DNA of 64,000 nt from NCBI GenBank assembly GCA_023525975.1, contig CM042038.1, forward strand, positions 10,851,272-10,915,271, read 5' to 3'. The position numbers and the translations under genes were made by a program. Source of the DNA: Smallanthus sonchifolius. Its lineage: Eukaryota > Streptophyta > Magnoliopsida > Asterales > Asteraceae. Below the pieces are notes generated by a model. The model ran no database searches. It was not told where the DNA came from and saw only the letters and a list, made by a program, of their open reading frames with translations. Below are positions 35,533 to 47,271 of this stretch, in pieces. Numbering within the stretch: the first letter of the stretch is position 1; every line of letters starts with the position of its first letter.

Positions 35533-37867
35533 TCAAATTCCGGCAATGAACGGCACACCGGTGGCCGGCAACCACATCCTCCCCGCAATAAGCCCTTCCA
35601 CCGTGAAATCTTGCACATCAGTCAAACTCATATCACCATGAAACCCGGTCCAGTTCACCCGGTTCCCCAGTCCCGAACCGGCACCAAAACAACCATATTC
35701 ACCAAAATACAACGTCGTGAAAGCAAAATCAGTATTCCCCCATGCCAACCATCCTTTCGGGTTAATAAAACCATCAAGATAAGTTTTCATAAAAACCGTT
35801 CTAGAATATTCCTGCCACGGCCGACCTAAGTACGTCTGGACGGAATCCACCACCGGAATTAGGTCAGCCGCCGGAACTACACGGCAGTTGTGGATTGAAA
35901 TGCCACTGTTTTGGAACGGATCACCGCGGCCTTGGGCGGTTATGGTGTTTGCCTGTCCGGTTAAAGGTTTTCGAACTTGTATTACGCAGTTTTGGAAAAC
36001 GACGGCGGCGTTACCGAATATGAAATCGACGGTGCCGGAGATGTAGCAGAGTTTGTAGAATTGGCGTTGTGAGACGGTGAATAGAGTGTCTTGGTAACCT
36101 TCGAAGCTGCAAGCGTAGTAGACTGAGAGATCGGATGATGATCGTAGCGCCACTGCTTGACCGGCTTCACGGCCGGCGGTGTTCCGGAATGTTATGCCAC
36201 GTGCAATGAATCCAGAACCCTCCACTCCTGAAAAAAAAAAAATCATTAGAATTAAGTTAACACAACATAAAAAAAACATTATAATCTTCGTACAAACACG
36301 CCAACTTCCGTTTTACTTGACTTTTGATAATAACTCTAAATATCACTCCATCAATTGTTTTACGATGTTTATTCTCAAAGATTCACTTAACCATTCTGTA
36401 ATTTACTTAACAATGATGGTAAACCACATTAAATTGAACTATTATTTTCTGAAAATAAGGATACCTCTCTCACTTAAATTAAAATAGAGATTTTTTACAA
36501 TGTTTATTTGATATATAACTTATTTTTATTGATTTAAAATATTTAATATTTTATAAAAAAAAATATAAATAGTTGTATTGTTTTTATTTAAATTTCGATA
36601 TATATTCTAGTTAAACTGAGTTGTATCATACCTATCTAAAGTACTTTTAGCGTACTACTAAATTTGAAATTAATTGATGATATATAGCTTAGTTTCAGTA
36701 AAACTTATATTAGAATATGATTAAAAATAAAGAAGAATTATATATTTAATTTAATATTTATTAATGAAAAGAAAATTTATGTATTTCATTTTTGATGACT
36801 AGAACCCGGGCTATAAATCATGTTGAAAACGAAATTTATTCACATTTAAGATTTAACGATTTAAATTGAGATTTATATTCTAGTAACGATTTAAATTGAG
36901 ATTTAACGAAGTTAATAAGTTTGGTTATTAAAAATGAACAAAACTATCAAGGGAAAATAATCTTACCGACGGTTGCTGAGCCATAAGTTGTGGAACCTCC
37001 GGCGACGCTTCGATCGCCGGTAATAATTGTGTATCTAATTCCAGCACCCACGAACATGATGTTAGTCAGTTCGTTTCCAATATCAATATTTTCATTATAT
37101 ACTCCTGCCTTTATATAGATTATAAATCTCTGATTCTGCCGGTCAATACTTCCGGCATAATCAAGAGCCGACTGAATAGTCGGAAACCTACTCCCGGGCG
37201 CTTGAGACACTGTCACGTTCGCTAGCGACCGGAGTGATACCGTCGCTAATAATCTCCGGTCATGGGGTGTCACCCACGTCGGAAAATCATCAGTTTGGTT
37301 AGAACTGGATTTTTGCTTCAAGAAATGGTGATTTATAGCCAAACTGTTGCTTATCATCTCCGTTAAGTTACTCGACTTGATCGGAGTTGCAAAGTCGGTT
37401 AAATTCAGTTCATCGCAACCGGTGAAACAAGTTTGGAGGTTGGTAAGAGCGGCGCTCAACCACGTCTGGGCGTCAAAGTCGGAGCTCTGGTTGTTTTTCA
37501 GACCGGTTACAGTTTGGGTCAGTTGGAAAACTGTGTTATTGAGAAGCTTGTAACAGTCATTCCAGACAGCTTTCGTTGCACTGGTCCGACACATCTTCCC
37601 GAGGTGTTTTGCACAACCTTGAGCCTCGTTAGCGTTTTCGATTGCAGCCTGTAAGGCCATCATTCGAAAATCAGACATGTGTAGTGGCCCACCATGATGT
37701 GGGCCACGACTCAGGAAGTATTTACATTGGTTGGGATGAGGAGTCGCGTGACACCACATGTTGATGTCTCCACCTGACTCCTCATCTACTTGTATAGATA
37801 ATGTAGATAAAGAAGATAAGATGATCACGAACAACCAAGTCGATGAAAAGAGGCTAAATGAAGCCAT
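35533..37867 (-). CDS. Pectin methylesterase with N-terminal inhibitor (pro) domain
   Basis: Secreted cell-wall enzyme that removes methyl esters from homogalacturonan. Two exons on the minus strand, 37867-36967 and 36227-35533, join in frame (1596 nt, 531 residues) with GT-AG borders. A signal peptide (1-26) is followed by a PMEI-type pro-domain with four cysteines (MWCHATPHPNQC, CRTSATKAVWNDC, LQTCF). A basic processing motif (DRRLL, near 207) precedes the catalytic domain, as in group-2 PMEs that are cleaved in the Golgi. Catalytic-region motifs are present: GQAVALR, GYQDTLF, DFIFGNA and LGRPW, with the two aspartates and the arginine intact, so it should be active. It reads MASFSLFSSTWLF from the only plausible ATG. 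The intron (36228-36966) is AT-rich and unremarkable. Four inhibitor-like genes lie 10-22 kb to the right. Confidence 0.93.
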
Positions 37868-38739
37868 TTTGGGTTCGTGTTATTGGTCGGAATTTTTGAT
37901 AAAAAAGTTTTTTGTCAGAAATTTTGGTAGGAAAACCAGCTTTTTTTCTAGTGGTGTTGTTGATTTCGGGTTTTGATGGTTTTTGGATGAGGATGATTGA
38001 AAAATGTTTGATTGGGTGGTGGTTTTAAAGAAGGATATGTGGGATAAAATGTGTAAATAAAGGTTTAGTGAAATTAAGTAAATCAATGAATGAAGAAGGG
38101 TTGAAAGATGGTTTCTTGTTGTAGAATGGTTGATGTTTTAAGCAATTGATTTGTGATGTTTATTACGATGCACGGTGATCGCCGTCTTCTTTATTCTTTA
38201 GTCAAATGTATGCGTTTTTTTCCTTGAAAAAAAGAAAATAAATTAATATGTTTAATTTCATTTATAAAAGAAGAAAAATGATGCATGTAAAAAACATAAT
38301 AACGTTTTATAAATATTAATATTGTATAGTTATAAAATATACAATATGTTTAATTAATATAGTTAAATTAATATAGTTATAAATATTAATATTGTATTTT
38401 ACTCAACATGAAACACGATATTAATATTGTATTTTACTCAACATATAACTTTATTCTTTAGTCAAATTAATATGTTTAATTAATATAGTTATAAAATATG
38501 GTAATATAAATATTAATATTGTATTTTACTCAACATAAAACATAATATAATCGATGAAACACGGACACTAATGCTTACAGCTTAAGTTGTTAAGGATGAT
38601 CAACATAATTTCTTCTTGACACTAAAAGTCTAAAAGACGATAGCATCTTATGTACACATCACCTATAGGATTAATTGCTTCTTTTTCACAATAACGGCCC
38701 ATGATAGGACCTAGGTAATAAATAAAATATATTATAATA
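37868..38739. other. Promoter side of the methylesterase gene; no gene seen
   Basis: The first 250 bases should hold the 5' UTR and promoter of the minus-strand gene. Around 38330-38530 a block ATATTAATATTGTATTTTACTCAAC recurs about three times, a short local repeat. Confidence 0.4.
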
Positions 38740-38762
38740 CTAGGTTAAAATCTCGTGTACTA

Positions 38763-40522
38763 GGGTGATGGGGCGGGATACTCGATCACAATCGAGTAGG
38801 GAAATTAGAAATCGAGTAAACGGGTACACCGCTCCTAACCAACCGAGTAGGCTTCCTAGTAGTGTGCCGGGTAGAATGCCCAAGTTGTTTTACTCGGGTG
38901 TGGTGGGTGGATGGAGCCGTTGGGGGTGGGATTTTAATAAAAAAATAAATAATTCTTATCTATATATATATCTCACTCTCCTCTTTAAAACAAATCACTA
39001 TTTTCACCTATATATTTTCGTAAAACTCCAATTTTTACAAAATGTCTTCATCCGATTCTAAGCATTCTTGGTTTTCCTTTGAGATTATCTGATTATAGTG
39101 TTTTTGATGATTTTCTTTCCGACATTTCTGAATCAAGCGGCGTTGAGTTTTTATCCAATGTTGCAGTTGCGGCTAGTGAGCTTGAGGATACGGCAAAATC
39201 AAAGAAAAAATGTGTACATCGTGACCGTGAAGTTGCTAACACAATTTTGTTGAAGGATTATTTCGTCGAACGCCCCAGGTACGACGCAGATACGTTTAGA
39301 GATAGATTTCGCTTACCGAAAGATTTGTTTTTAAGCATTGTAAGGGATATAAGTATGGATTCAAGGTTTTCTTGGTTTCACGAAGAGTATGACGGGAGGT
39401 TAAAGAAGAGCTTCACGCCGATTCAGAAATGCACTTCTGCTATTCGTCAACTCGCTACAGGTAACCCCCTGACGAATATGATGAATATTTATCTATGTCC
39501 GCTAGGATTGCTCGTGAATGTTTAGAATATTTTTGCAATTCTGTTATTATGTTATACGGCAAAGAGTTTTTACGTAGACCTACAAGCCACGACATTGCAC
39601 GTTTGTATAATGCACATCAAACTAGATGGGGCCTTCCAGGGATGATCGGTAGCATCGATTGTACGCATGTCATTTGGAGGATGTGTCCGACTAGTTTGCG
39701 TGCCCAATTTATGAGAGGTAATCACCAATACCCTACGATCACGATAGAAGCAGTGGTGTCAAAATGACTTATGGTTTTGGCATGCGTTTGTGATCTTGCC
39801 GGTTCCAATAACGACATAAATGTTCTCAATCAATCTCCGTTGTTCAATAACGAAATGCATGGAACCGCCCCGAAGTGTCATTTCCAAGTTAACGGTCGTG
39901 AATACAAACGTGGCTACTATCTCGCAGATGGGATTTACCCCACTTTGTCTGTTTTTGTGAAATCATTTCCATTCTCTGTCGACCCAAAAGAAAAAGGTTT
40001 AAGAAATTTCAAGAGCCGGCTAGAAAAGACGTCGAACGCGGGTTTGATGTTTTAAAATCTAAATGGATAATAATTAATCGTCCACAACGATCACATAAAC
40101 GTCAAAAAATACAAAATGTGGTTTACGCATGTATCATATCGCACAATATGCTTTTAAAGCATGACGGAAATGCAATCTCACCTAGTTACGTGATGGACCC
40201 TCCAACCAATGAAGTAGTAGACGATGGTGTAATTAATGAATGGGTCAGCAGCGATTCGGAAGACAATTATGTTTAATTTCTCGTTTTTTTTTATTTGTAA
40301 CTTATTATTGTATTTTGTTATTTTTAGTTGTCTTTTGTATTTTTAATTAATAAAAAAATATGTTTTTTTATTTAAATGTTTATTTATAAAAAAAAGTTGG
40401 TGAGTAAATGAGTAGAGTGTTTCCAATGAAATCTGAGTAAATGAGTAGTTTTGAAGTGGCAAAATTCTATTGGACAGTTTTGGTGAGTAAATGAGTAATG
40501 GGGTAAATGACCCCCATCACCC
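38763..40522 (+). mobile_element. PIF/Harbinger transposon with decayed transposase
   Basis: The terminal inverted repeats are GGGTGATGGGG at the left and CCCCATCACCC at the right. Flanking trinucleotides are CTA (38760-38762) and TTA (40523-40525), consistent with the 3-bp TWA-type duplication of this superfamily after one substitution. It encodes a broken DDE_4-type transposase (39042-40276). Subterminal GAGTAAATGAGTAG motifs repeat near the right end. Confidence 0.85.
39042..40276 (+). pseudogene. Harbinger-type (ALP1-like) transposase pseudogene
   Basis: Reading across frames gives the plant Harbinger transposase order: an acidic N-terminus, DTFRDRFRLPKDLFLSIVRD, FTPIQKCTSAIRQLATG, then GMIGSIDCTHVIWR (first catalytic Asp), MRGNHQYPTITIEAVVS, GSNNDINVLNQSPLF (second Asp), YKRGYYLADGIYPTLS, KDVER near the C-terminus and a final SDSEDNYV. 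At least four breaks are visible: after the first 16 codons, near 39460, at about 39764 (TGA then frame change) and near 40010. It cannot make a full protein. The related host protein ALP1 is a domesticated member, but nothing suggests domestication here. Confidence 0.85.
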
Positions 40523-41246
40523 TTACACGGGTTAAATAAATAAAATGTTATATATTAAAAATGTCATATATTTAGTAATAAAAATTTTATATTTTTAAAA
40601 ACCCGTGTAATACACGGGTTGAATAAACCAGTATATTACATCGGTTGAATAAAATATAATGTAATTTGTTAACAAACACATTTTTCAAAATACGTTTTTA
40701 AAAAATGTAATTTGTCGTGACAGTTAAGGTCTGTTAAGTTAGTTTTTAAAATATTTTTTTTTAACTGAGTATTAATTTTTTATTTAATTGATAAATATTA
40801 GTTCATATTAAGTTTATTTGATTGATGATATAATAACTATTTATAACTAAATAATAACTATCCGTAATTAGATTTATTAATATGAAGATTATTACTTAAT
40901 ATGAGAGAGAAATAAAAAATCTAATATTTAATAGCAGAGGGAGACGGGAAAATAAAAGTGAGAAGTAACCAGATAATGACATGTGTTCTGAAGAAATTTA
41001 ATTTATTAGAGTAGTAAGATTAGGTTAAAAGTTCATATATGTGACGAGAGTATTTACAATATTAACTATTTTATGAAAAAACAAGTAAAAAATATCGAAA
41101 ACTTTATAGGAATACAGGATATTAATCAACTTTATCACAAGAAATCCTATTGGACTTAAGTTTATCTATAATTGAGTTTAGGCTATAGAGTAATAATTAT
41201 CAGCAATATCTAACATAATCAAAATCTCATAGTAGGGATAATTATA

Positions 41247-41712
41247 TATAGGGATAACTTTACATAATAGTAACCAAGTTTCTCAAGTGTTTCAATTTAA
41301 TACCTTAAAGTTTTTTTGTCTCTCTAAAGTCACTTAACTTTCAGTAAGTGTTCCAATCTTATGTAATATTTATATAAATGTTTAAATTTTTTAATATTGA
41401 ATGAGATACATGAAACATGCTCACTATTTAACAATTATTTTTTCTAATTCTTTAAATATAACAATTTTGAAACTTCTTTATTATTTGATGAACTTTTATT
41501 TCTTCACTATTACCTTATATCTTAAGTTATTTGAATAAAAGTTTCACTTATTAGTAACTAATATTCATATATATTTCATTTGCCTCATTCAATTTTAAAA
41601 GTATTATATAGGATTGTAACATTTAGTGAAAGTTGAGTGACTTTAAAGGGACAAAAAACTTTGAGATGTTTAAATGAAAAACTTTGTTACTATTTAGTGA
41701 AGTTTTCCCTTA
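41247..41712. mobile_element. Small fold-back element
   Basis: The arms of about 100 bp are inverted copies. The left reads GGATAACTTTACATAATAGTAACC, shown here only by its key words ACTTTAC and ATAGTAAC, then AAAGTCACTTAACTTTC. The reverse of the right reads AAAACTTCACTAAATAGTAA and AAAGTCACTCAACTTTC. The flanks are AT-rich (TATATA on both sides), so the target duplication is ambiguous. It is related to the repeat at 10.1-10.4 kb. Confidence 0.55.
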
Positions 41713-42539
41713 TATATAATAATCAAAGTGTATCAAAGTGTGTTTTTGGACCCTAAGCGTGTCTTTACATTGAGGTCTTTGTTGATAACAAAGCCTTATA
41801 ACAAAGATGTGAGAATAGTCATAATTCATCGTCAACGAAATAAAACTCAAGTTGGGATCAAGCCATTAGGCTTATAACGAGAGAGAGAGAGAGGGAGAGG
41901 GAGAGGGAGAGACATCTAAAGAGAGTTATGTGATGACAATTGTTTGTGAGAAGTAAAACTGTAGTAAATTTGACACAAAAAGCGATATGTTTTATAACAG
42001 ATATTATCGGGTGAAAGTTTTACAACAAACTCATTTTTAAAGGATTTTTCATCCCAAATCCATCTCTAAAAGTTTTCGTAAAATATTTTACGAGTATTTA
42101 CAAATGTATGCAAAATCACATAATAATATATAAACACAAATCAAACCACAAATTTTTACAAACAAACATCCAAAACCAATGATAAAAAGGCATAACCATC
42201 AAATGTACAAAAAATAATTTTCTTCCACATATATAAATATATAAAGTTGATACGAAATTATGTAAATAAAAAAACAATATTCTACTATCACGGGTATTTC
42301 ATCACCCGAGTAAAGTGGATATAAGATGAATAGTAGCGCACAAACTACACAAAACTACAAAGTGGAGTGCAATAAGCATATATAACGTGAACATATACTA
42401 AGTCGAAAAGAATAATCTAATGTAAATATGTTCTAGTTAACTCAATGATAGATTAAGCCTGGACACATAAAACACGAAACCACACAAATCAAACTCAATA
42501 TATCATACAACTATAATTACAAATGGACCATAAATATAG

Positions 42540-42870
42540 CTATGTTTGACCAAGACGACATTTGTCTAACCAACTATGATGATGTTTGATTAAGTATGGT
42601 TATGTTTGATCAATTATGACTATGTGTTAACCAAATATGATTATGTTTTGTGAATTACGACTATGTGTTTACTATGGTTTGCCAAGTGTTATTGTTTTTG
42701 ACCAATTATAATTATGTTTGATCAGTTATGACTATATTTAACCATAATTTATCAAATTTGATTTGTTTTGACTAATTACAGTTATGCATGCCCATTTATG
42801 GCTATATTTGACCAATTATGTCTATGTTCGACCTTACCAGTTTTAATTGTGTCTAAGATCGAATGTTTGT
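42540..42870. repeat. Degenerate short tandem array (TATGTTTGACCAATTATGA-like)
   Basis: At least ten imperfect units of roughly 25-30 bp built on TATGTTTGA(C/T)CAA(T/C)TATGA. The reverse-complement motif recurs at 51180-51915. Confidence 0.6.
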
Positions 42871-44044
42871 CGAAAGTCCATATTAGTCAATGTAAAGGAA
42901 ATCTTATGTGGTGCCATTAGGGGAAGAGCAACGACTCATGAAAAGCGTTTATGTTTTTGTGGAAGGAGAATAAGAATGTGATAGGCCAAATGTTATATAA
43001 TTGGGTCTACTTGAAGAAATGCTTAAACGCGTGCACTCATGCATATTGTTTGGGAGTGTAACATAACGATCAAGGCCATGTATATGCCATAAATGTTTGC
43101 ACTTCTTTGTACCCCATTGTTCGAGAGTTTGGGTCACGTCTCTGATGTGTCTATGGCAGGACAAATCAATGATCGTATGTGATAATGATTGGTCCTTAGG
43201 GATTCAAGGACATCGCATACCGCTCACAAGACAAGTTCACGACACCTTTTTCTTTACTCAATTTGTCTACTCTAATCTTAGTTAAGATTCATGAAGATCC
43301 ACATGCATCTCTCATTCTCATGAAATATATGTTCAATTGAACATTCAAACTCAATCTTTAACTATCGATCAAGACACATCCCTCGACACGTAAATTCATT
43401 CAAACGATTTTTGTAACCTTGTTTAATCGTAAAAACAAATCAACACTAGGCAGTAGCTTTAATGTAATAACAAAGCGTAATTGTTTAGATTCTAAGAATA
43501 GACTAATTTTATTTTCCAATTAATACTAGTTAATAATTAGTAGCTCCTGTAGTCTAATAAACTTGAGACTTGAAACCAACACCGTAAATAAGTCGAGCTG
43601 CTCGTAAATTACTTAGGATCGAATCACTAAATATTTGAAAAAATCGAGTTTAATCGAGCTTATGTTGTATGCAAAACACATTTAGTTAACAAGCTCAACC
43701 TTTTAAGCTAACTGATTTAGTATTTAATCGTGTAATGTAGGGGTGTGCATGGTTTGGTTATTAGCCTTAACTAAAAACCGAAGTAATCGTTTAATCTATT
43801 TTATTAACCGATCGTTTTCGATTAATCAGTTCGGTTTATTCGGTTAGTTTGTCGGTTTTTGGTTCGGTTAATAACCAAAACCAAACTTCGGCTATAATTT
43901 TTGTTTATCAATACATGAAATGGATGTATAAATATAAGAAATAGATGTATAAATACATGAAATACATGAAAAGAAGGCTAGTTTATATGAAAATATGGAT
44001 GTTTCAGTTAATTTCGGTAATTACATTGTAATGTGTACTTTTAT

Positions 44045-44610
44045 GGTAAGGGTTAGGCTATACGTACCCCCACTACTATTTGTCGTACCCCCTCCCTGAA
44101 AAAATAACTTTTAAACTTGTCATTTTATCCCATTCGAAAAATCATCATTTATAAAAACGTTATTTTAAGTTTAAAAACACTTTATATAAAATAAAACGTA
44201 TACCCCTCCCACATCTAACTTGTCGTACTCCCCCTCCTACTTGTCCTACCCCCTTCATTTTATCCTCTTCGAATAATCATTATTTATAAATTTTTTTAAG
44301 TTTAAAAACACTTTCTATAAAAATAAAAATAGGTTAGGCCATACATATCCCCCCTCTTACTTGTCGCACCCCCCTGAAAAATAACTTTTATACTGGTCAT
44401 TTTATCTCATTCAAAAAATCATTATTTCTAAAACCGTTCTTTTAAGTTTAAAAACATTTTCTTTAAAATAAAATGTATACCCCTCCTACTCCCCCCCACC
44501 ACTCATTTTACCATCTTCGAATAATCATTATTTATAAAACTATTTTTTAAGTTTAAAAGCACGTTTTTATAAAATAAAAACGGGTTATGCTATACACACC
44601 CCTTAAAAAA
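44045..44610. repeat. Degenerate tandem repeat with C-runs, about 270-bp higher-order period
   Basis: Four sub-units share CATTTTATC..TTCGAA(T/A)AATCATTATTTATAAAA and AAGTTTAAAAACA (near 44168, 44298, 44443 and 44549). Two larger units each open with GGTTAGGC(T/C)ATAC and a C-run. It lies about 180 bp upstream of the leader of the next gene. Confidence 0.6.
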
Positions 44611-44789
44611 ATAACTTTTAACCAATAATGACTAAATAACGAAAAGATAAAAGTATAGAAAAAACAAAAAAAATACAAAAAGGGTTTGAATCGTATTAAT
44701 TTGAAAACTTAAACCCTCATAGTAATCCCAACTTTTTTACCCCAATTTCTACTCCGATAACCAATTAACCCCCCACCCCACATCGTTTA

Positions 44790-45990
44790 CACCGTCAATA
44801 AACCCCCAATCCACTGCTTTTTGCTTCGCTTCTCTGTTTCCGGTCAGATCTCGCTTCTCCGCCGTCGCCCTTACAGGCATCGGCGATTGGTAAGTCCCTT
44901 TCATTCTTCCACTCGGTGCTTGTATCAATTGGTTTTCTTGTATTTTCTGTAAAAATTAGGTTTGTTGTAGAAATTAGAACCTTGCCTATTGAAATTAGGT
45001 TTGTTGGATTTTCCGTCATAAGATAAGATCCAGTTACAAACTCACGGCCGGTTGGTGGCGATGTAGAAATTAGAACATTGCTGAGGTGCACACATTTGGC
45101 TTCTTCCAATTTTCTTGCATCAAAGCCGTAACAGTTACAATTTTCATTTCCCTGTTACTAACAAGTTTTAGTTGCAATTTTATTTCTTCCTTCTTTCATT
45201 GATTTTTCTATTTCTATATCTTCAACAGTTGTGATTTTTATTTATTCAGTACCTTCAATTGGTTCTTACTGTTTGGATTCCAAGCTATAGAATTTGTGTC
45301 GTATGGTTTGATTGTGTTGTTTGAGTTATTCTGTATTGTTTTTTTATCTTGGTCTCGTAATTTCATATGGTTTGTTTTATGTCATTTGAGTTATTCTTGA
45401 GCTCGATATTGAAATAGAAAGCTCGAACCAAGCCGGGCTTCATACTTTCAACAAACTGAGCTTGAGTATCATCAGGCTTGGCCTCGCTCGGTCACACTGC
45501 TTATTGCAGACACATTTCACTGGTTTATAGGCTCATAACTTTGATTTTACAAACCACAACTCAAATGGATTAAAAACTTTAGTTTCACATATGGTAAAGT
45601 CACAGTTTCATAAAAGCTTTGATAGTTTGATTTCACAGCTTCTAATTTTCTAGAGGTTTTAATTTGATTTTATTATTTTTCTAGGATCTGTTTGGTGTCA
45701 CGATTTTCAGTATTTGTTCATTTTTAGTTACTGATTAAGAACAAAGAGTTATGCTTCTTGAGTAAACTAGTCTAAATAAATTAAAATAAAGAATTGTGTG
45801 TAGAACTCGAACCCACGATCACATGCCTAAAAGCGAGGGGCTCTACCAATAGAACTAGAACAGCAGTATCTATAAGTTGTTTACTTTTCCATATTTATCA
45901 GATCTTGAGACAGTTGGCTAGGCTAGGTTAACCCCTTGACCACTTGAAGAACGTGTTCCCAATAATCAGATTCAAAACAAGGGGTAAAGC
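44790..45990 (+). other. Probable 5' UTR exon and leader intron of the small membrane protein gene
   Basis: A CT-rich leader ends in GGCGATTG followed by GTAAGTCC at 44890, a strong donor. A plausible acceptor is ATTTATCAG near 45901, about 120 bp before the start codon. A leader intron of about 1 kb is common in plant housekeeping genes. This is inferred from consensus signals only. Confidence 0.45.
45795..45865 (-). repeat. tRNA-derived sequence (SINE or tRNA relic)
   Basis: On the minus strand GTTCTATTGGTAGAGC (45840-45855) is an A box and GGGTTCGAGTTC (45803-45814) a B box, spaced as in a tRNA. A CTTTTAG stretch sits at the anticodon-loop position, reminiscent of tRNA-Lys. The acceptor and anticodon stems do not pair well, so it is not an intact tRNA gene. 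It lies in the presumed leader intron of the neighbouring gene. Confidence 0.5.
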
Positions 45991-46021
45991 CCAAAAGAGT
46001 ATACCCGAGACTCGGAGAGAG

Positions 46022-47271
46022 ATGCAGCAGCGTAATTCCGGTAACCGGCGCCCATCGGGAACCGATGGCTCCGATTTCTCATACAGAATGGTCGTTGATA
46101 ACAGTATGCCGTTTCTTATGTGTTTACTTTTTTGATATTACATGTTTATATACATGTTCCCTTTTGTTTTTCTTTGAAATTTGAACTCTTAGTTGGATCT
46201 TAACTTTAGGATATACAAAAGTTGCCAAGGGAAAATCAACCCTCTCCAAAGTTCTTGTGATTCAGGTATATATGAGTGCTCTTTCGGTTTTTTCTGTGTA
46301 GTATAACTGTTGACTGTTGAAATCTGATGGTTTTACTTGATAGGATGAGATTTTAGTTTTTGAACAAAGTTAAGCATTTGGATTGATCGAATAAAAGTGC
46401 AAAATATGATTTTATATGATATTGATAGCAAAAATTGTTTAATTTAGATCAAATATGGAGTTTTAGTTATTTGTACTTAAGGCTTTTATGTTCAAAGTAA
46501 TTATCGTTGGTAGTCTAAAGCACTAGGAAAACATAGAAATTGGATTAATCAAAGCACCTATTCAACATTACTACCTGTTGCCATGGCTAGTGGTTCCTGA
46601 GTTAAATGCATGTTTTAGCTGATGTGTGTGTTGATTGCAGGCTGTGGTACTGTTGGTAGGAATACTTGAGTTACTTTTTACATATATAAAGAAGGATCCT
46701 CTTGAAACAGTAGCTGCTGTATCTAGTTCTATAACCGTCCTTTCAATCATAGTTGGAGAAATAGGTGAGCACTATTATTTAGCCCTCTTAAGCAAACCAT
46801 TATCTTTGTTGTATGAACTTGTTATTATAGTTGTGTTATGTTATAGGACGAAAGCGTAGCAGAGTGAACTTTTTGAAATTTTATATGGCTGCATCATCCA
46901 TAGGAATTCTTGGATCAATTGCTTTCACCATCCAAAGCAATATCCAACTAAAGGCAAGCAACTCTCCTCTCCTAGTATAGATTTGTTATTATATTATTAT
47001 TGTTGTTAATGTTATTGTATCTTTATTAGATTATTCATGATCCAAGTAACTGGGAGACAGAGAAACTTGCTCTATTGAAGATTGCATGTGTTTCTATAGG
47101 TTTAGTTTATACAATTGTGCCTGTTTATTAATTTGTCTTTATATAGCATAACATGTTGTCTGTCTAACAATGGAGCTTTGCTGCATGACAGGACTGTTTG
47201 TGCAAATATTCTCCATAACCACTACAACATCCCTCATCAGGAACATGTCTCCTCCAAAACGAGCTTCTTGA
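46022..47271 (+). CDS. Small four-pass membrane protein, Jagunal-like
   Basis: Exons 46022-46103, 46210-46265, 46641-46764, 46847-46953, 47030-47099 and 47192-47271 join in frame to 519 nt, 172 residues. The protein starts MQQRNSGNRRPSGTDGSDFS, has four hydrophobic segments and ends LIRNMSPPKRAS. I recall near-identical termini in conserved plant proteins annotated as Jagunal homologues, ER membrane proteins of the secretory pathway; the GTDGSDF motif also occurs at the animal Jagunal N-terminus. Function in plants is not established. The fourth intron (46954-47029) has a GC donor (AAG then GCAAGC). The ATG at 46022 is preferred because it gives the conserved N-terminus; there is no in-frame ATG just upstream. 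Confidence 0.82.

Larger units (their letters stand above)
38740..41019 (-). mobile_element. Non-autonomous Helitron interrupted by a PIF/Harbinger element
   Basis: On the minus strand it starts TCTTACTACTCTAATAAATT (just inside 41019) and ends in CTAG at 38740, between A (38739) and T (41020). The 3' palindrome is split: its two halves (TCTCGTGTA at 38751-38759 and TACACGGGT at 40524-40532) lie on either side of a 1760-bp Harbinger element. A second palindrome, CCCGTGTAATACACGGG, is at about 40602. Without the insertion the Helitron would be about 520 bp. Internal blocks match the other Helitron copies in the window. Confidence 0.75.
41020..44780. other. Intergenic repeats; no gene recognised
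   Basis: Contains a fold-back element (about 41247-41712), a GA/GGGAGA microsatellite (41880-41911), a degenerate array of TATGTTTGACCAATTATGA-like units (42540-42870), one end of a hAT-type element (TAGGGGTGTGCATGG at about 43738) and a tandem repeat (44045-44610). No ORF in it has recognisable domains. Confidence 0.5.

Noticed and set aside
41880..41911. Regularly spaced GAGAGG repeats, considered as a CRISPR-like array
   Set aside because: It is a simple microsatellite without spacers; CRISPR arrays are not expected in a plant nuclear genome.
45795..45865. Functional tRNA gene on the minus strand
   Set aside because: A and B boxes are good, but acceptor and anticodon stems do not pair, so it is listed as tRNA-derived only.
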